Of a stretch of 64,000 bases of DNA, positions 48,126 to 57,024 are shown one piece after another. The notes beneath the pieces are model-generated. The model ran no database searches and was not told the DNA's origin. It worked only from the letters and a program-made list of their open reading frames with translations. The translations under genes and the position numbers were made by a program. The stretch's first letter is position 1; each line of letters starts with the position of its first letter. The DNA is taken from the NCBI RefSeq assembly GCF_003813965.1, contig NZ_CP033896.1:806001-870000 (forward strand). The letters run 5' to 3'. The DNA is from Corynebacterium choanae. GTDB taxonomy: Bacteria; Actinomycetota; Actinomycetes; Mycobacteriales; Mycobacteriaceae.

Positions 48126-49087
48126 ATAGTGAGGTTGAGGAAGTTGTTCTTCCAGTCATCGGGGAATCCCATTTCGTCGATGGTGTTCATCGGGAGTGGG
48201 GCGTAGGCAGTGTCGATCAGATCGATGACTTTGTGCATCCATGTGCTTCGTGGGGAAGTTGAGCGCAGTAAGAATCCCATTATGAGCAGTGTCCCGTAGA
48301 GTCGTTCACTTTGCCCTTTGGGTAAAGAAGACAATAGCGAGATGGTCTTCAAAGCGTTTGTTGAGGCTGGAGTGAAGTAACGATTCCAGAGTCTGGCGTG
48401 GTGTGCGCAGGTATTGCGTACTACTGTCAGTTGTTCGCACCACCTAGCTAGTGGGTCTTGAGAGTAGTAACTCTTTTTGTGTTTTGAAACGAGTTTGCCT
48501 GGGTCAACGATACAACCAAAAGATTCTGAGATGCGACGTTGATCTGCAATGAACAAACCGTCGAAGAGTTGAGATAGATCAGAAAAATCTAGAACATCGG
48601 CCAACACCCAAAATGGATAATCATCGTAATGCGTGCTGTAGTGAGCGATCGCATGGTTACGTTTCTTAGCTCGTTCAACACGCCTCATTGCGGTATCTAG
48701 CCTAGAAGTATGGTCGAAGGAATCTCGGAAAATAAGAGGATCTCGGTAAGAGAGCTCGCCTTTACTGAGGAGGAGTTCACCGATGCGTGCTCGTAAAGCA
48801 ACTTCGATACGTTCCAGTCCATCATGGACGAGAGTGCGGAGTTTGCGGTCGAACTCGTAAAGAGCCACCACATCTGTAAACGAAGTACCTTCGATGAAGT
48901 CGTCTAGACGCTGTGGATTCTTAGGGTCAACGTCATCAGGCAATACCCGATAGCCGTACCAGTACCCGGATAGGCGGTAATAGCTGACATTTTTGAGCCA
49001 CTGCCGAGCGGCAGGCTCATCCAGTGCCATCCCGCGCTCTGTGAGAATAGAAAGCTGCTCCTCGACTGTGCTAGCTCGTTTCATCAT
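48122..49087 (-). CDS. Abi_2 family (AbiD/AbiF-like) abortive infection protein with HEPN motif
   Basis: About 321 residues from 49087; an in-frame ATG at 49198 would add 37 residues. The Abi_2 signature is clear: 'EEQLSILTERGMALDEPAAR', 'NVSYYRLSGYWYGYR', 'LYEFDRKLRTLVHDGLERIEVALRARIGE', 'HYDDYPFWVLADVLDFSDLSQLF' and near the end 'LTVVRNTCAHHARLWNR'. The 'RNTCAH' is the R-x4-H motif of HEPN ribonucleases, so the likely role is RNA cleavage that stops phage growth. It is intact between a decayed phage gene, with which its 3' end overlaps by 4 bp, and a decayed IS. Most likely cargo of the former mobile element. No antitoxin partner is seen. Confidence 0.88.
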   Translation of the reverse strand: MMKRASTVEEQLSILTERGMALDEPAARQWLKNVSYYRLSGYWYGYRVLPDDVDPKNPQRLDDFIEGTSFTDVVALYEFDRKLRTLVHDGLERIEVALRARIGELLLSKGELSYRDPLIFRDSFDHTSRLDTAMRRVERAKKRNHAIAHYSTHYDDYPFWVLADVLDFSDLSQLFDGLFIADQRRISESFGCIVDPGKLVSKHKKSYYSQDPLARWCEQLTVVRNTCAHHARLWNRYFTPASTNALKTISLLSSLPKGQSERLYGTLLIMGFLLRSTSPRSTWMHKVIDLIDTAYAPLPMNTIDEMGFPDDWKNNFLNLTI

Positions 49088-49373
49088 TCTCGACACGAGA
49101 CGCTCCTGGATAGAAATCCAGCCCGTACTCACACCATAAGAGGTGAAGCCGGGCTGAACGATTGATTCAAAGTTAACTCGTGCTAGGCGTCTCGTCAAGT
49201 ACTACGCCGGCTGAGGCGGAGTGAAGGGGAACGACTCTGAGGTAGAGAGACCACTCTAGTCAGTGCGTGAAGGCTCGTGGTGCAGATATTCGTGCGAGGG
49301 TTATAAACCGGCCCGCCTGGAATGAGGGGTCCCCGTTTTTAGGTCCACTACGTTTTAGAGGATCTCACTATTT

Positions 49374-50480
49374 TCAGCTAGCTTTGTTCATGCTAGCGAA
49401 CTCCGCAGGGGTGCGATACCCCAGGGAAGAATGCCGGTGATAATTGTTGTGTTCCGCACGAAAATCCGCGATGAACACACGGTAGCTCCAACAGTGATCC
49501 GAAATCATGCCTGACCAGGCATTCGTAGCGTCTACGGCGATGAAACGACTCGACCACACCGTTATTCCACGGACTACCCGGAAGAGATGAATGCTTCTTC
49601 CCGCCCGGGTTCCACACAACTGTGTCAACCATGAAAAGATACACCCCAAGGCCCGTTATCCATACGCAGCACCTCGGGTGTGCCACGGTGAGCGAAAACT
49701 TTTAGGCTTACTCCTGGCATAACCGGTCAGCTGTAATACACCGCTAAAACCAGGTCACGCAGTGATTCACGGGTGAACTCACCTGTCATCGACGCGATTG
49801 TACAAGTCTTTCCATCGCTGGTTGTGTGGAACTTACAAATCGATACTCCACACCTGATTCGGTGCTGTGGGACGGCCTGGTACCGGGGTAATCCCTTGGC
49901 CTAGACGACGTCGGATCCAACACTGGGGCGGGTAAGTCCTTAACTAGCAACCACAGCCGCCTCAACTTTTTTGATGTTGATGGTCATACCGCAGTCGTGT
50001 TTTCAGCCTGAGCCTGAGCACGTTTGAACCCATGACACGGGTGCTTGAGTGAATAGTTTTCAAGGGTGGGGCGTAGCCCTTTATTTGGGTCATCAACGGT
50101 CTCTTTACGCTTGACCCGGCGAAACACGCTCCGTGAGATCCCGACAATACTGCAGGCCAGCCGCTGCGAATAGCCTTTTGCGTTGGTCAAGTGTTCTACT
50201 GCCCGGCGTTTGGAAGCCGGGGTTTAAGAATTTTTCCCTCCGCGATTTGCATGTTAAGCGTCGATCCGCAATATCTGTTCAGCGACGATACGCCCCAAGT
50301 GTTGCGTTTTCGTCGTTCAAGGGTCTTGAGCTCTTGTCATAGCCTTTCGTGTCCATGCCGTTGTATTTTTTGCGCCAGTTGTACAGGGTTGCTTCCGATA
50401 CGCCCAATTCGGCGGCGATTTCAACAGTGCTCATCCCGGTAGAGGCGATCTTCGCCTGTGCGCTGTCGTTTGCGGACGAT
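49374..50480 (-). pseudogene. Remnant of an IS3-family element (OrfA and OrfB, many stops and shifts)
   Basis: Read on the minus strand from about 50480: an OrfA-like helix-turn-helix ('AKIASTGMSTVEIAAELGVSEATLYNWRKKYNGMD', split here by its own frame limits) decays after 'LNDENATLGAYRR'. An OrfB start region follows ('KRRAVEHLTNAKGYSQRLACSIVGISRSVFRRVKR', 50220-50120) with 'YSLKHPCHGFKRAQAQ'. The C-terminal DDE end is at 49690-49374 ('GSPWNNGVVESFHRR'-like and 'HSSLGYRTPAEFASM' in different frames). At least four frameshifts or stops are needed. I could not find its terminal inverted repeats with confidence. Confidence 0.8.
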
Positions 50481-50798
50481 CTGTTTTACGGGGAACGGGT
50501 TTTACCGGTCGCGAGGTTCCCTTAGAGGGAGAGGGGTGATGAGGCTTTTCGGTGATTGTAGTGCCGAAAAACCGGATGGTTCCTATCAAGTTTCATGGCA
50601 CCAAAAACGGGGTACCGGTCATCGGGATCTGATGGGTTGCGTGACACTGGGATTAGGGTCGAAACGTTGGCGAATACCAGCTGATCTGTGAGGATTGTCG
50701 GGGTGTAGGTGCAGCCGTTGTTTATGGGGGCTAACGTACTGTTGACAGCGGCCTTGCAAATATTAGCGCTGGAGGCTTTCGTGCAGGAAAATCCACTC
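50481..50798. other. Gap between the IS3 remnant and the dynamin operon
   Basis: About 320 bp, no supported gene. It is the border between the accessory region and the dynamin/Hsp70 cluster. Confidence 0.45.
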
Positions 50799-52241
50799 TT
50801 ACTCATGAGTCGATGAAAGAGACAGGAGCTGTTCGATGAGGAGTTCTTCCATAGGGGAGCAGAACCCTTGGCGCAGCTGGGAAAGTTCCCGATAGAGCAC
50901 TGTGGTATCAGCGTCTGCGAAGTGCTGGGAGGTGTCAGGGGTGAACAGGTGCAGCTTGCTGCGCAGGATTGTGGTGGCCAGTGTAACTACTGGGGACGTG
51001 GGTTGTTGGCTGGCAAGGCTTTGATAGGTGTCGAAAATAGCCAGGGGCAGGGCTTCTGCACTGGATGTGAGCTGCCGTTGCAAGGTCTGAATGCTGCTGC
51101 GCTGGGCAGGGAATTGATAGGGAAGTTGGCGCAGCAGATCGCGGGCGCGTTGTGCGCGGTGGAGGCGTGCCACAGGTAAGAGCTGTGTTTCGATTGTGGC
51201 AGTAAGCCTGTCAAATTGGGATTGTTGACACAGCCAGGTGCTCAACGCTGCGGCACCCTGCGGGGCGATATGTCGGCCGCGAAGGAGTCCGTAAATGCCG
51301 AGCTTGTCGACGAGTGTGTGTAGCTGTTGTATCGAGCCGGCAGCTTGCTGTGCTGAGGTGGACGAGGTTGCCGGCTGGTGCGTGGCAGAATTGCCGAGTA
51401 GGTGTTCTAGCAGTTCAAGGTCGTCTCGTTGGGTGTAGGTGGCAAGCTGCTGGGTGATGTGTTCGGTCAAAGCGCCGGTGTGGCCGGTTTCAGCGAGCAG
51501 CCCGGCGACGGGAATGATGGTGGCTAGCTGGTGGGAAAGAGTGTGTGCAAGGCTGGTGGCACATTGTTGAGCTTGACTAATGGGGTCGATTTCGCCTAAG
51601 GCTGCCGTACCGATCATGTCGGCACGGGAAAGAATACCGAGGGTGGAAAGTGGGGTGAACGACAGGTCGGCAAGGAGCGCGAGTTCATCGGCGCGTTCGT
51701 TGACGTCCAACAGCAGCAGTGCCGCGTCGGCGTGGACGCTTGCCCGCCGTGATTGGGTGATGCCTCGTTCGATGGCTTCTTCGGTGCGGGTGTGGCTGGC
51801 CGAGTTGACGGTAAATAATCCGGGGGTGTCGATCAGTGTGTAGTCCCGCAGTGTGGCAATGGGCATAAAGCGTTCTACCCAGGTGATTTCGTGCGCCGGG
51901 TAGGGGATGGTGGTGCGGGTTATCGCGGTGGTTGGCAGGCTGTGTTGCTGCCCGTTATGTAAGGTGACCACTGCCCGATCGGGGGCACCATAGTGAAACA
52001 TGCGCACCATGTTGGTCGTTTCCAGGACTCCTGTTTCAGATACTGGTGCGCCGATGAGTGCGTTGACAAGGGTGGATTTCCCGGATTTCACCCGGCCGAG
52101 CACCACGATGCGCGGTGGACTGTGCAGGATTTTCAGTGCTGGTCGGCAGGCGGCTGCGATGGTCGGCGAGAGCCCCATGAGGTCGGTGATGTAGCGTTCC
52201 ACCCGGTGTTCAACCGCGGTGATGGCAGCATGGTCGGTCAT
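50799..52241 (-). CDS. Dynamin-like GTPase, IniC-like
   Basis: A 480-residue protein. The P-loop is 'GRVKSGKST' (residues 49-57), G2 is probably the Thr region 'LETTNMV', G3 is 'DTPG' (138-141), and G4 is the variant 'SRAD' in 'LGILSRADMIG'. The remainder is helical and rich in Gln and Leu. I see no hydrophobic membrane segment, which matches mycobacterial IniC in domain content and length (about 490). Bacterial dynamins reshape or mend membranes. It overlaps the upstream GTPase gene by 4 bp (ATGA), so translation is coupled and a two-GTPase complex is likely. The IniC link is by architecture only. Confidence 0.82.
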   Translation of the reverse strand: MTDHAAITAVEHRVERYITDLMGLSPTIAAACRPALKILHSPPRIVVLGRVKSGKSTLVNALIGAPVSETGVLETTNMVRMFHYGAPDRAVVTLHNGQQHSLPTTAITRTTIPYPAHEITWVERFMPIATLRDYTLIDTPGLFTVNSASHTRTEEAIERGITQSRRASVHADAALLLLDVNERADELALLADLSFTPLSTLGILSRADMIGTAALGEIDPISQAQQCATSLAHTLSHQLATIIPVAGLLAETGHTGALTEHITQQLATYTQRDDLELLEHLLGNSATHQPATSSTSAQQAAGSIQQLHTLVDKLGIYGLLRGRHIAPQGAAALSTWLCQQSQFDRLTATIETQLLPVARLHRAQRARDLLRQLPYQFPAQRSSIQTLQRQLTSSAEALPLAIFDTYQSLASQQPTSPVVTLATTILRSKLHLFTPDTSQHFADADTTVLYRELSQLRQGFCSPMEELLIEQLLSLSSTHE

Positions 52242-54139
52242 GATGTGGGTTTCCTGGGGTGCTGCGCGGATTCGGCTGGGGTTAGTGTGGCTTCGTTGAG
52301 CTGTTGGAGCAGCGAGGAGGTAAGTTCCAGCTGCTGGTTGACAATGGATAGCCCTTGTTCATAGCGGGCTTGTTGCTGTGCCCGGGTGGTTTTGGTCTGG
52401 TGTTGCTGGTGGCGGAGTGTGATGATTGCTTGCTGTAGTTCGTCGGTGCGGGCTTGCAGCACATCCCGGTGGTGGAGCACGATTGCTGATCGGGCATGGG
52501 TGATGAGCAGTTCTTGAAGATGGTTGCCGAAGCGTTTTGCGGCGATTGCTGCTTCATGTAGCCACTGGTTGAGGGATTGTTTTCCTTTGCGGATAGCTTG
52601 AAATCCGAGATTGATTGCAATCCAGCTGGCGCCGGTGATCAGCCCCAAGCCGGTAAACGATACCGCGGTGCCGATCATCGCCCCGATTGCGGAGCCGCCG
52701 GTAAACCCCATCATGAGCAGCATCGGATCGAAGAGGCTGAGTTTTCGCGGCGGCAGTTCAGCGGTGGTGAGCTGCTGGTCGGCGATCTCTGCGGTGATGC
52801 GTTGGTTGAGTGCTGTTGCTTGGCCTGGTTCCGGGAAGCGGGTGGCAATAATGTTGGTGACCAGGGTGTGCTCCATGGTGGCAAGACTGGTGAGTACAGC
52901 CTGTTGAAAATCGGCTTCGATCCGGCTGGTGTAATACTGTGGGTTGGTACGTAAAACTGCCACCCCTTCCCGGTCGATGTGCTGCTGCCAGCGGCGGCGT
53001 ACCGCATCGACTGCTGCGGCTAGTTGCTGATCAGAGGTGGTACGAAGCTGGCTTAAGTCACGTTGCAGCACATGGTCAAAGCTGGCAGCGGTGCGGGTTG
53101 CTTGGGCAAGTTCAGCTTGCAGGGCTGTTTCCTGTGCAGGGGTGGAGTCATTGGCGGCAAGCTCTGCGAGCTGCTGTTGATATCGGTCGGCGACCAGTGC
53201 AAGGGCACTGTGGCCGATCCGCAGCGCCCGCCGGGCGCTGAGTAGGGCTCCTTGGGCAAGCTGGGCATTGATGATTTCGCGGAGCGTATCGATTCGGCTG
53301 AGCCGATGGTAGGTTGCGGCTGTTTCCGGGTCGGTCGCGGTTAGGGCTTGTATTGCGAGCATCCCTGATACCCCGACGACGGGAAGGTCACGGCCGATGG
53401 TGCGGCGCACAATGGCAGCGTTTTCTTCCACGATTGTCTGCCATCCGGTGGGGTTGCGGTCGATGCCGGTGACAGCCACGATCACTGCATCGTTTTCTGC
53501 ACTGGCTTTGGTGATCAGTTCTAGTTCAGGGGCGGTGATCGGAGTATCTGATTGGCAGACGATCACCAGAACAGTTGCGCGGTCGGCGGTGCTTGTTGCG
53601 ACGAGCCCAGGTTGGGTGGCTACCCCACCGATTCCTGGCGTGTCGATCACTGCCACCTGTGGGAGGGCGTGGTGTTCGACTGCCACGGTGGCGCGCAGCG
53701 GCAACGTGGCTGTGGTGGGCGGCGCTGCTTCAGGTTGGTCAAACGCCGGGGCGACGAGCAGTGGTTGTGTTTGAGCAGTGGGGGCGATGTGCGAACCGGT
53801 GGCGGTGATGAGCCGGGTGTGTTCAGCGCGTAGCGCGGGACTGGCGGCAACCACCGCGATCGGAATGGTGGTGTGGGTAGTAACTGTGGCGGGGGTCGCG
53901 GCAACACTGCCGACTAGCGCATTGACTAGGGTGGATTTTCCGCGGCCGATCTCCCCGGCGACTACCACCAGCTGCTGTTGGGGACGGGCTTCGAGCTGTG
54001 TGCGCATTGCAGTGATGGTTGCGCTAAACGCCCCGAACGCTGCTAGCAGGCGGGTGATGTGGGCAACCCGGGTTTCGACCGCCTGTTCAAGGGCGGCGAT
54101 GGTTGCCGTTGGTGCAGGGTTCACCTGTGGTGTGTTCAC
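52238..54139 (-). CDS. Dynamin-like GTPase with membrane-insertion segment, IniA-like
   Basis: A 633-residue protein. GTPase motifs: P-loop 'GEIGRGKST' (62-70), G3 'DTPG' (166-169), G4 variant 'TGID' (~224-227). Helical stalk regions follow, rich in Gln and Ala. A hydrophobic Gly/Met-rich stretch at ~471-516 ('LLMMGFTGGSAIGAMIG', 'LGLITGASWIAINLGFQAI') looks like the membrane-inserting paddle of bacterial dynamins such as IniA, whose length is also ~640. A coiled coil ends the protein. The gene is first in the operon and divergent from the Hsp70-like gene at 54540, with a 400-bp shared promoter region. In M. tuberculosis the iniBAC operon is induced by cell-wall inhibitors. Confidence 0.85.
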   Translation of the reverse strand: MNTPQVNPAPTATIAALEQAVETRVAHITRLLAAFGAFSATITAMRTQLEARPQQQLVVVAGEIGRGKSTLVNALVGSVAATPATVTTHTTIPIAVVAASPALRAEHTRLITATGSHIAPTAQTQPLLVAPAFDQPEAAPPTTATLPLRATVAVEHHALPQVAVIDTPGIGGVATQPGLVATSTADRATVLVIVCQSDTPITAPELELITKASAENDAVIVAVTGIDRNPTGWQTIVEENAAIVRRTIGRDLPVVGVSGMLAIQALTATDPETAATYHRLSRIDTLREIINAQLAQGALLSARRALRIGHSALALVADRYQQQLAELAANDSTPAQETALQAELAQATRTAASFDHVLQRDLSQLRTTSDQQLAAAVDAVRRRWQQHIDREGVAVLRTNPQYYTSRIEADFQQAVLTSLATMEHTLVTNIIATRFPEPGQATALNQRITAEIADQQLTTAELPPRKLSLFDPMLLMMGFTGGSAIGAMIGTAVSFTGLGLITGASWIAINLGFQAIRKGKQSLNQWLHEAAIAAKRFGNHLQELLITHARSAIVLHHRDVLQARTDELQQAIITLRHQQHQTKTTRAQQQARYEQGLSIVNQQLELTSSLLQQLNEATLTPAESAQHPRKPTS

Positions 54140-54539
54140 GACAACCTTTCTTTGCGCTAGCGAATGTGTTGCCCACTGATCTTAGCGGTCACAGTCCATC
54201 GGCGGGTGACGTTGTATTCTTGCCGGTGATCCGGCTGGTTTTGGTGCCGGTGGCGGTAACCGTTGCCGGTGTTGTTGCCGTCTAACCCCCGCAGAGGCGG
54301 CAAATGGGTGTCGCTGGCACCGGCTGTGGATCGGCAACGATATGCGTTTGAAACAACTCTGGGCATCAACCCTGCTGGCATTATCCGAGGTGAGCCCCCC
54401 AATGGTGGATGCTTGCAGTAGGTGGTGAGAGCTTTCTCCAGCAGCTGGCAGGAGTGATGCTCGGGTTTACAATGGCGTGCAACGATACACGAGTGTTGTC
54501 GTAACGCTCAGGCTTGGTGTTGGTTTCCCGGGGAGGTGA
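54140..54539. other. Shared divergent promoter region of the dynamin and Hsp70 operons
   Basis: About 400 bp between divergent start codons, no supported gene. Control sites for both operons should lie here; I see no strong palindrome. Confidence 0.55.
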
Positions 54540-56885
54540 ATGGTGTTGTCGCAATGGGAGCTGGCGATTGATATTGGTGCTGCAACGGTTGCGGCGGCAC
54601 ACACAACCGCCCCTGGTGTGGTGCAGGTGTTGCCGCTGGGGCATGCCAGTGACACGATGCCTGCCGGGGTGATGCACACCGACACTGGTATCGAGGTGGG
54701 GTTTGCTGCCCAACACAACGCATTGGCCAATCCGGATCGCTATGTGGCAGATCCTATTCGGTGGATGCCGCATGGCAGCTACCCGATAGGGGATTGTTCT
54801 TATCCTCTTGCCCCGGCGTTGGAGCAGATTATCGCCGCGGTTGTTGCTGCCGGGCAACGCCATCACAATGGGCAGCTGCCCGCCCGCATTGTGGTGACCC
54901 ACCCGGTGGAATGGGCGGATGATGAGGTGCTTCGGCTCGTTGCTGCGACCCGTCAGGTGGTGCCAGAGGAAGTAGCGGTCGATACAGTCGCCGAACCGGT
55001 TGCGGCCTGTGCCAAATATTGTGCCGACCATTCTTGTGTGGTCGGCACCACCTTGGCGATTTTCGACTGTGGTGCGGGCAGTCTTGATGTGGCAGTGGTG
55101 AAGATTACAGATTCCGGTACTAGTGTGCTGGCTGCCCGCGGTGATCGCAGCTTGGGTGGGCGAAGCTTTGATGCGCTGCTGGCCGCCTGGGTGCACAATC
55201 AGCTTGCCGCCGATGTCGTTGACGCATCCGCGTCTTCCCCGATGGCGGCGCCGCGGTTGCAACAGGAGATAACCAACGCCAAAGAGCTGTTATCGACAAC
55301 CGCAGAAACCACGCTCACGCTTGCCCGGGTGCCGACGAACACACCACTGCAGCTTTCCCGGGAAGAGCTCGAGACGGTTCTTGCGCCGGCTGTGCGGCGG
55401 GCTGGTCGACTGCTGCAGGAAACACTCGACGATGCACAGCCTGGTGGGGATGCGGTGGTGGATGCGGTGCTGCTAGTGGGTGGTTCCACATTGATACCGT
55501 TAGTGCGCAACCATGTGGAACAGCTGCAGCCAGTAGTCCGGTTCGATGATCCGATGAGTGTGGGAGTCTGCGGAGCGCTACAACGTTCTGCCGCACAGCA
55601 GCCACCGCCAGCCACCACGGCTGCATTTGCTGATGTACCACTGTTGCAGTACGAATCAACCAACCCAGGAGACCAGCAGCGGGAGGATGATCAAGCAGAA
55701 GATCAACGCCTGCGAGAAGGTACTGCAGCCCAATGTTCCCAGGCATCGGCGACAGCAGTGCACACCAAGACACCGGGGCTGTCGCCAAATCCTGTGCCGC
55801 CACCTGCCGTGGCTTATCACACAGGTGATGGGCTTGGATCCGCCCCAGCTGAGCCGTTGACACACCACATGCCGGGGTCGGCGTCCACCTCCCAGCTCTC
55901 TGGGCAATCGTCGCCACCTGCTGGGCAAACCCCGGCAGCGGGGCTATCTTTCGGTGCTGCCGCCTCGTCGCAAACGTTGCACACCCCGTCCCCCCGTGCC
56001 GCTACTGCACGACCGGGGCCGTCGACTCCCTTGCGGACAATGGTCGATCAGCTGCGCATCGCGCAACAGCAGGAGGCTACCACCACTTCCCGAAACTGGT
56101 TTGTGGCCTCCAGTGTGGTGTTGCTGCTCTGTGTGCTGCTGGCCATCGCTGTGGTGGGATATCAGCATGCCCAAGACCGTGCAGAATCTGCGGCTAGCCC
56201 GCCGGCACCTTTGTCCACCCCCAATCCACTGCTGGCAGGCCTTGTGCCCCTCTGGGATCCCGCAGCGCTCCACGATGTGGTGGTTTCCCGCATTGATCAA
56301 CGCTATCTCGCGAATCCGGCGCAGTTTGCAGCCTTGGAGGAAACATTTAGTCATCTTCCACCAGGTTTCGCCTATCGGCTTGGGGGATGTCTCACCTTGG
56401 CTGATGTTGATCCAGCCAACCCTATCGTGCACACCACCGCAGGGATTTTCGCCCTTGACCCGGCACCCCTTTCTCACCTGCCGGCAGCATCGGAAGCCGC
56501 AATACCTGCCGAGCGGCAGCTGCTGTGCCGGATGAACCTTGCCGGGTTTGCTAGCGAAACTGTGACTATCACCGTCGACCGGGTCACCATGCTGGAGGCG
56601 CTGGTTGCTGCTGAACAATCCGCTGAACGGTTCGCGATCCGCCGCGGCGGCCACACGAGTCGGCCGGTAGCCGATCCAACGAATCTTCACCAGTCGGCAC
56701 AAACCATTGATGTTGACACCGCGCGACTTACCGGTCCGCTGCCGCCGGATGCATCGATTCTGTTTTTTGCACATCAGCGCTGGCAGGTGGTGCTTCCCGT
56801 CACTGACACCGTCATTTTTCCAGCCTGGTTACAGGATGAATCCCCGCAAGATCAGCTGAAAACACTTCGCAGTATTGGCCTGTAA
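54540..56885 (+). CDS. Membrane-spanning Hsp70-like protein with atypical ATPase motifs
   Basis: A 781-residue protein. The N-terminal ~350 residues are an Hsp70/actin-type ATPase domain: phosphate-1 'DIGAATVAA' (residue 11), phosphate-2 'FDCGAGSLDVAVV' (175-187), adenosine motif 'LLVGGSTLIPLV' (311-322). These deviate from DnaK (DLGTT, DLGGGTFD), so ATP turnover may be weak. A Pro/Ser/Thr/Gln linker (~350-515) leads to one membrane helix (520-541). The C-terminal ~240 residues are extracytoplasmic and contain two cysteines. The DnaK substrate-binding domain is absent. AGGTGA precedes the start. It heads the plus-strand series with the lipoprotein gene 140 bp on. Confidence 0.88.
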   Translation: MVLSQWELAIDIGAATVAAAHTTAPGVVQVLPLGHASDTMPAGVMHTDTGIEVGFAAQHNALANPDRYVADPIRWMPHGSYPIGDCSYPLAPALEQIIAAVVAAGQRHHNGQLPARIVVTHPVEWADDEVLRLVAATRQVVPEEVAVDTVAEPVAACAKYCADHSCVVGTTLAIFDCGAGSLDVAVVKITDSGTSVLAARGDRSLGGRSFDALLAAWVHNQLAADVVDASASSPMAAPRLQQEITNAKELLSTTAETTLTLARVPTNTPLQLSREELETVLAPAVRRAGRLLQETLDDAQPGGDAVVDAVLLVGGSTLIPLVRNHVEQLQPVVRFDDPMSVGVCGALQRSAAQQPPPATTAAFADVPLLQYESTNPGDQQREDDQAEDQRLREGTAAQCSQASATAVHTKTPGLSPNPVPPPAVAYHTGDGLGSAPAEPLTHHMPGSASTSQLSGQSSPPAGQTPAAGLSFGAAASSQTLHTPSPRAATARPGPSTPLRTMVDQLRIAQQQEATTTSRNWFVASSVVLLLCVLLAIAVVGYQHAQDRAESAASPPAPLSTPNPLLAGLVPLWDPAALHDVVVSRIDQRYLANPAQFAALEETFSHLPPGFAYRLGGCLTLADVDPANPIVHTTAGIFALDPAPLSHLPAASEAAIPAERQLLCRMNLAGFASETVTITVDRVTMLEALVAAEQSAERFAIRRGGHTSRPVADPTNLHQSAQTIDVDTARLTGPLPPDASILFFAHQRWQVVLPVTDTVIFPAWLQDESPQDQLKTLRSIGL

Positions 56886-56911
56886 TCCGAGCAAACTGCA
56901 GCACCGTTGAT

Positions 56912-56927
56912 CTGCTGCCGGCAGCAG
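56912..56927. repeat. Perfect 16-bp palindrome after the first Hsp70 gene
   Basis: The sequence ctgctgccggcagcag is its own complement and lies 27 bp after the stop codon. It may be a weak terminator or a binding site for control of the lipoprotein gene 100 bp downstream. Confidence 0.6.
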
Positions 56928-57024
56928 CACTTCCCTCTTTCATCACACCAGCTATTCGATAAATATCAATCTAAGATAAGGGTTTGTGTAAAGTGCGCTA
57001 AAAGTCGCATGGAATAATACTGGT

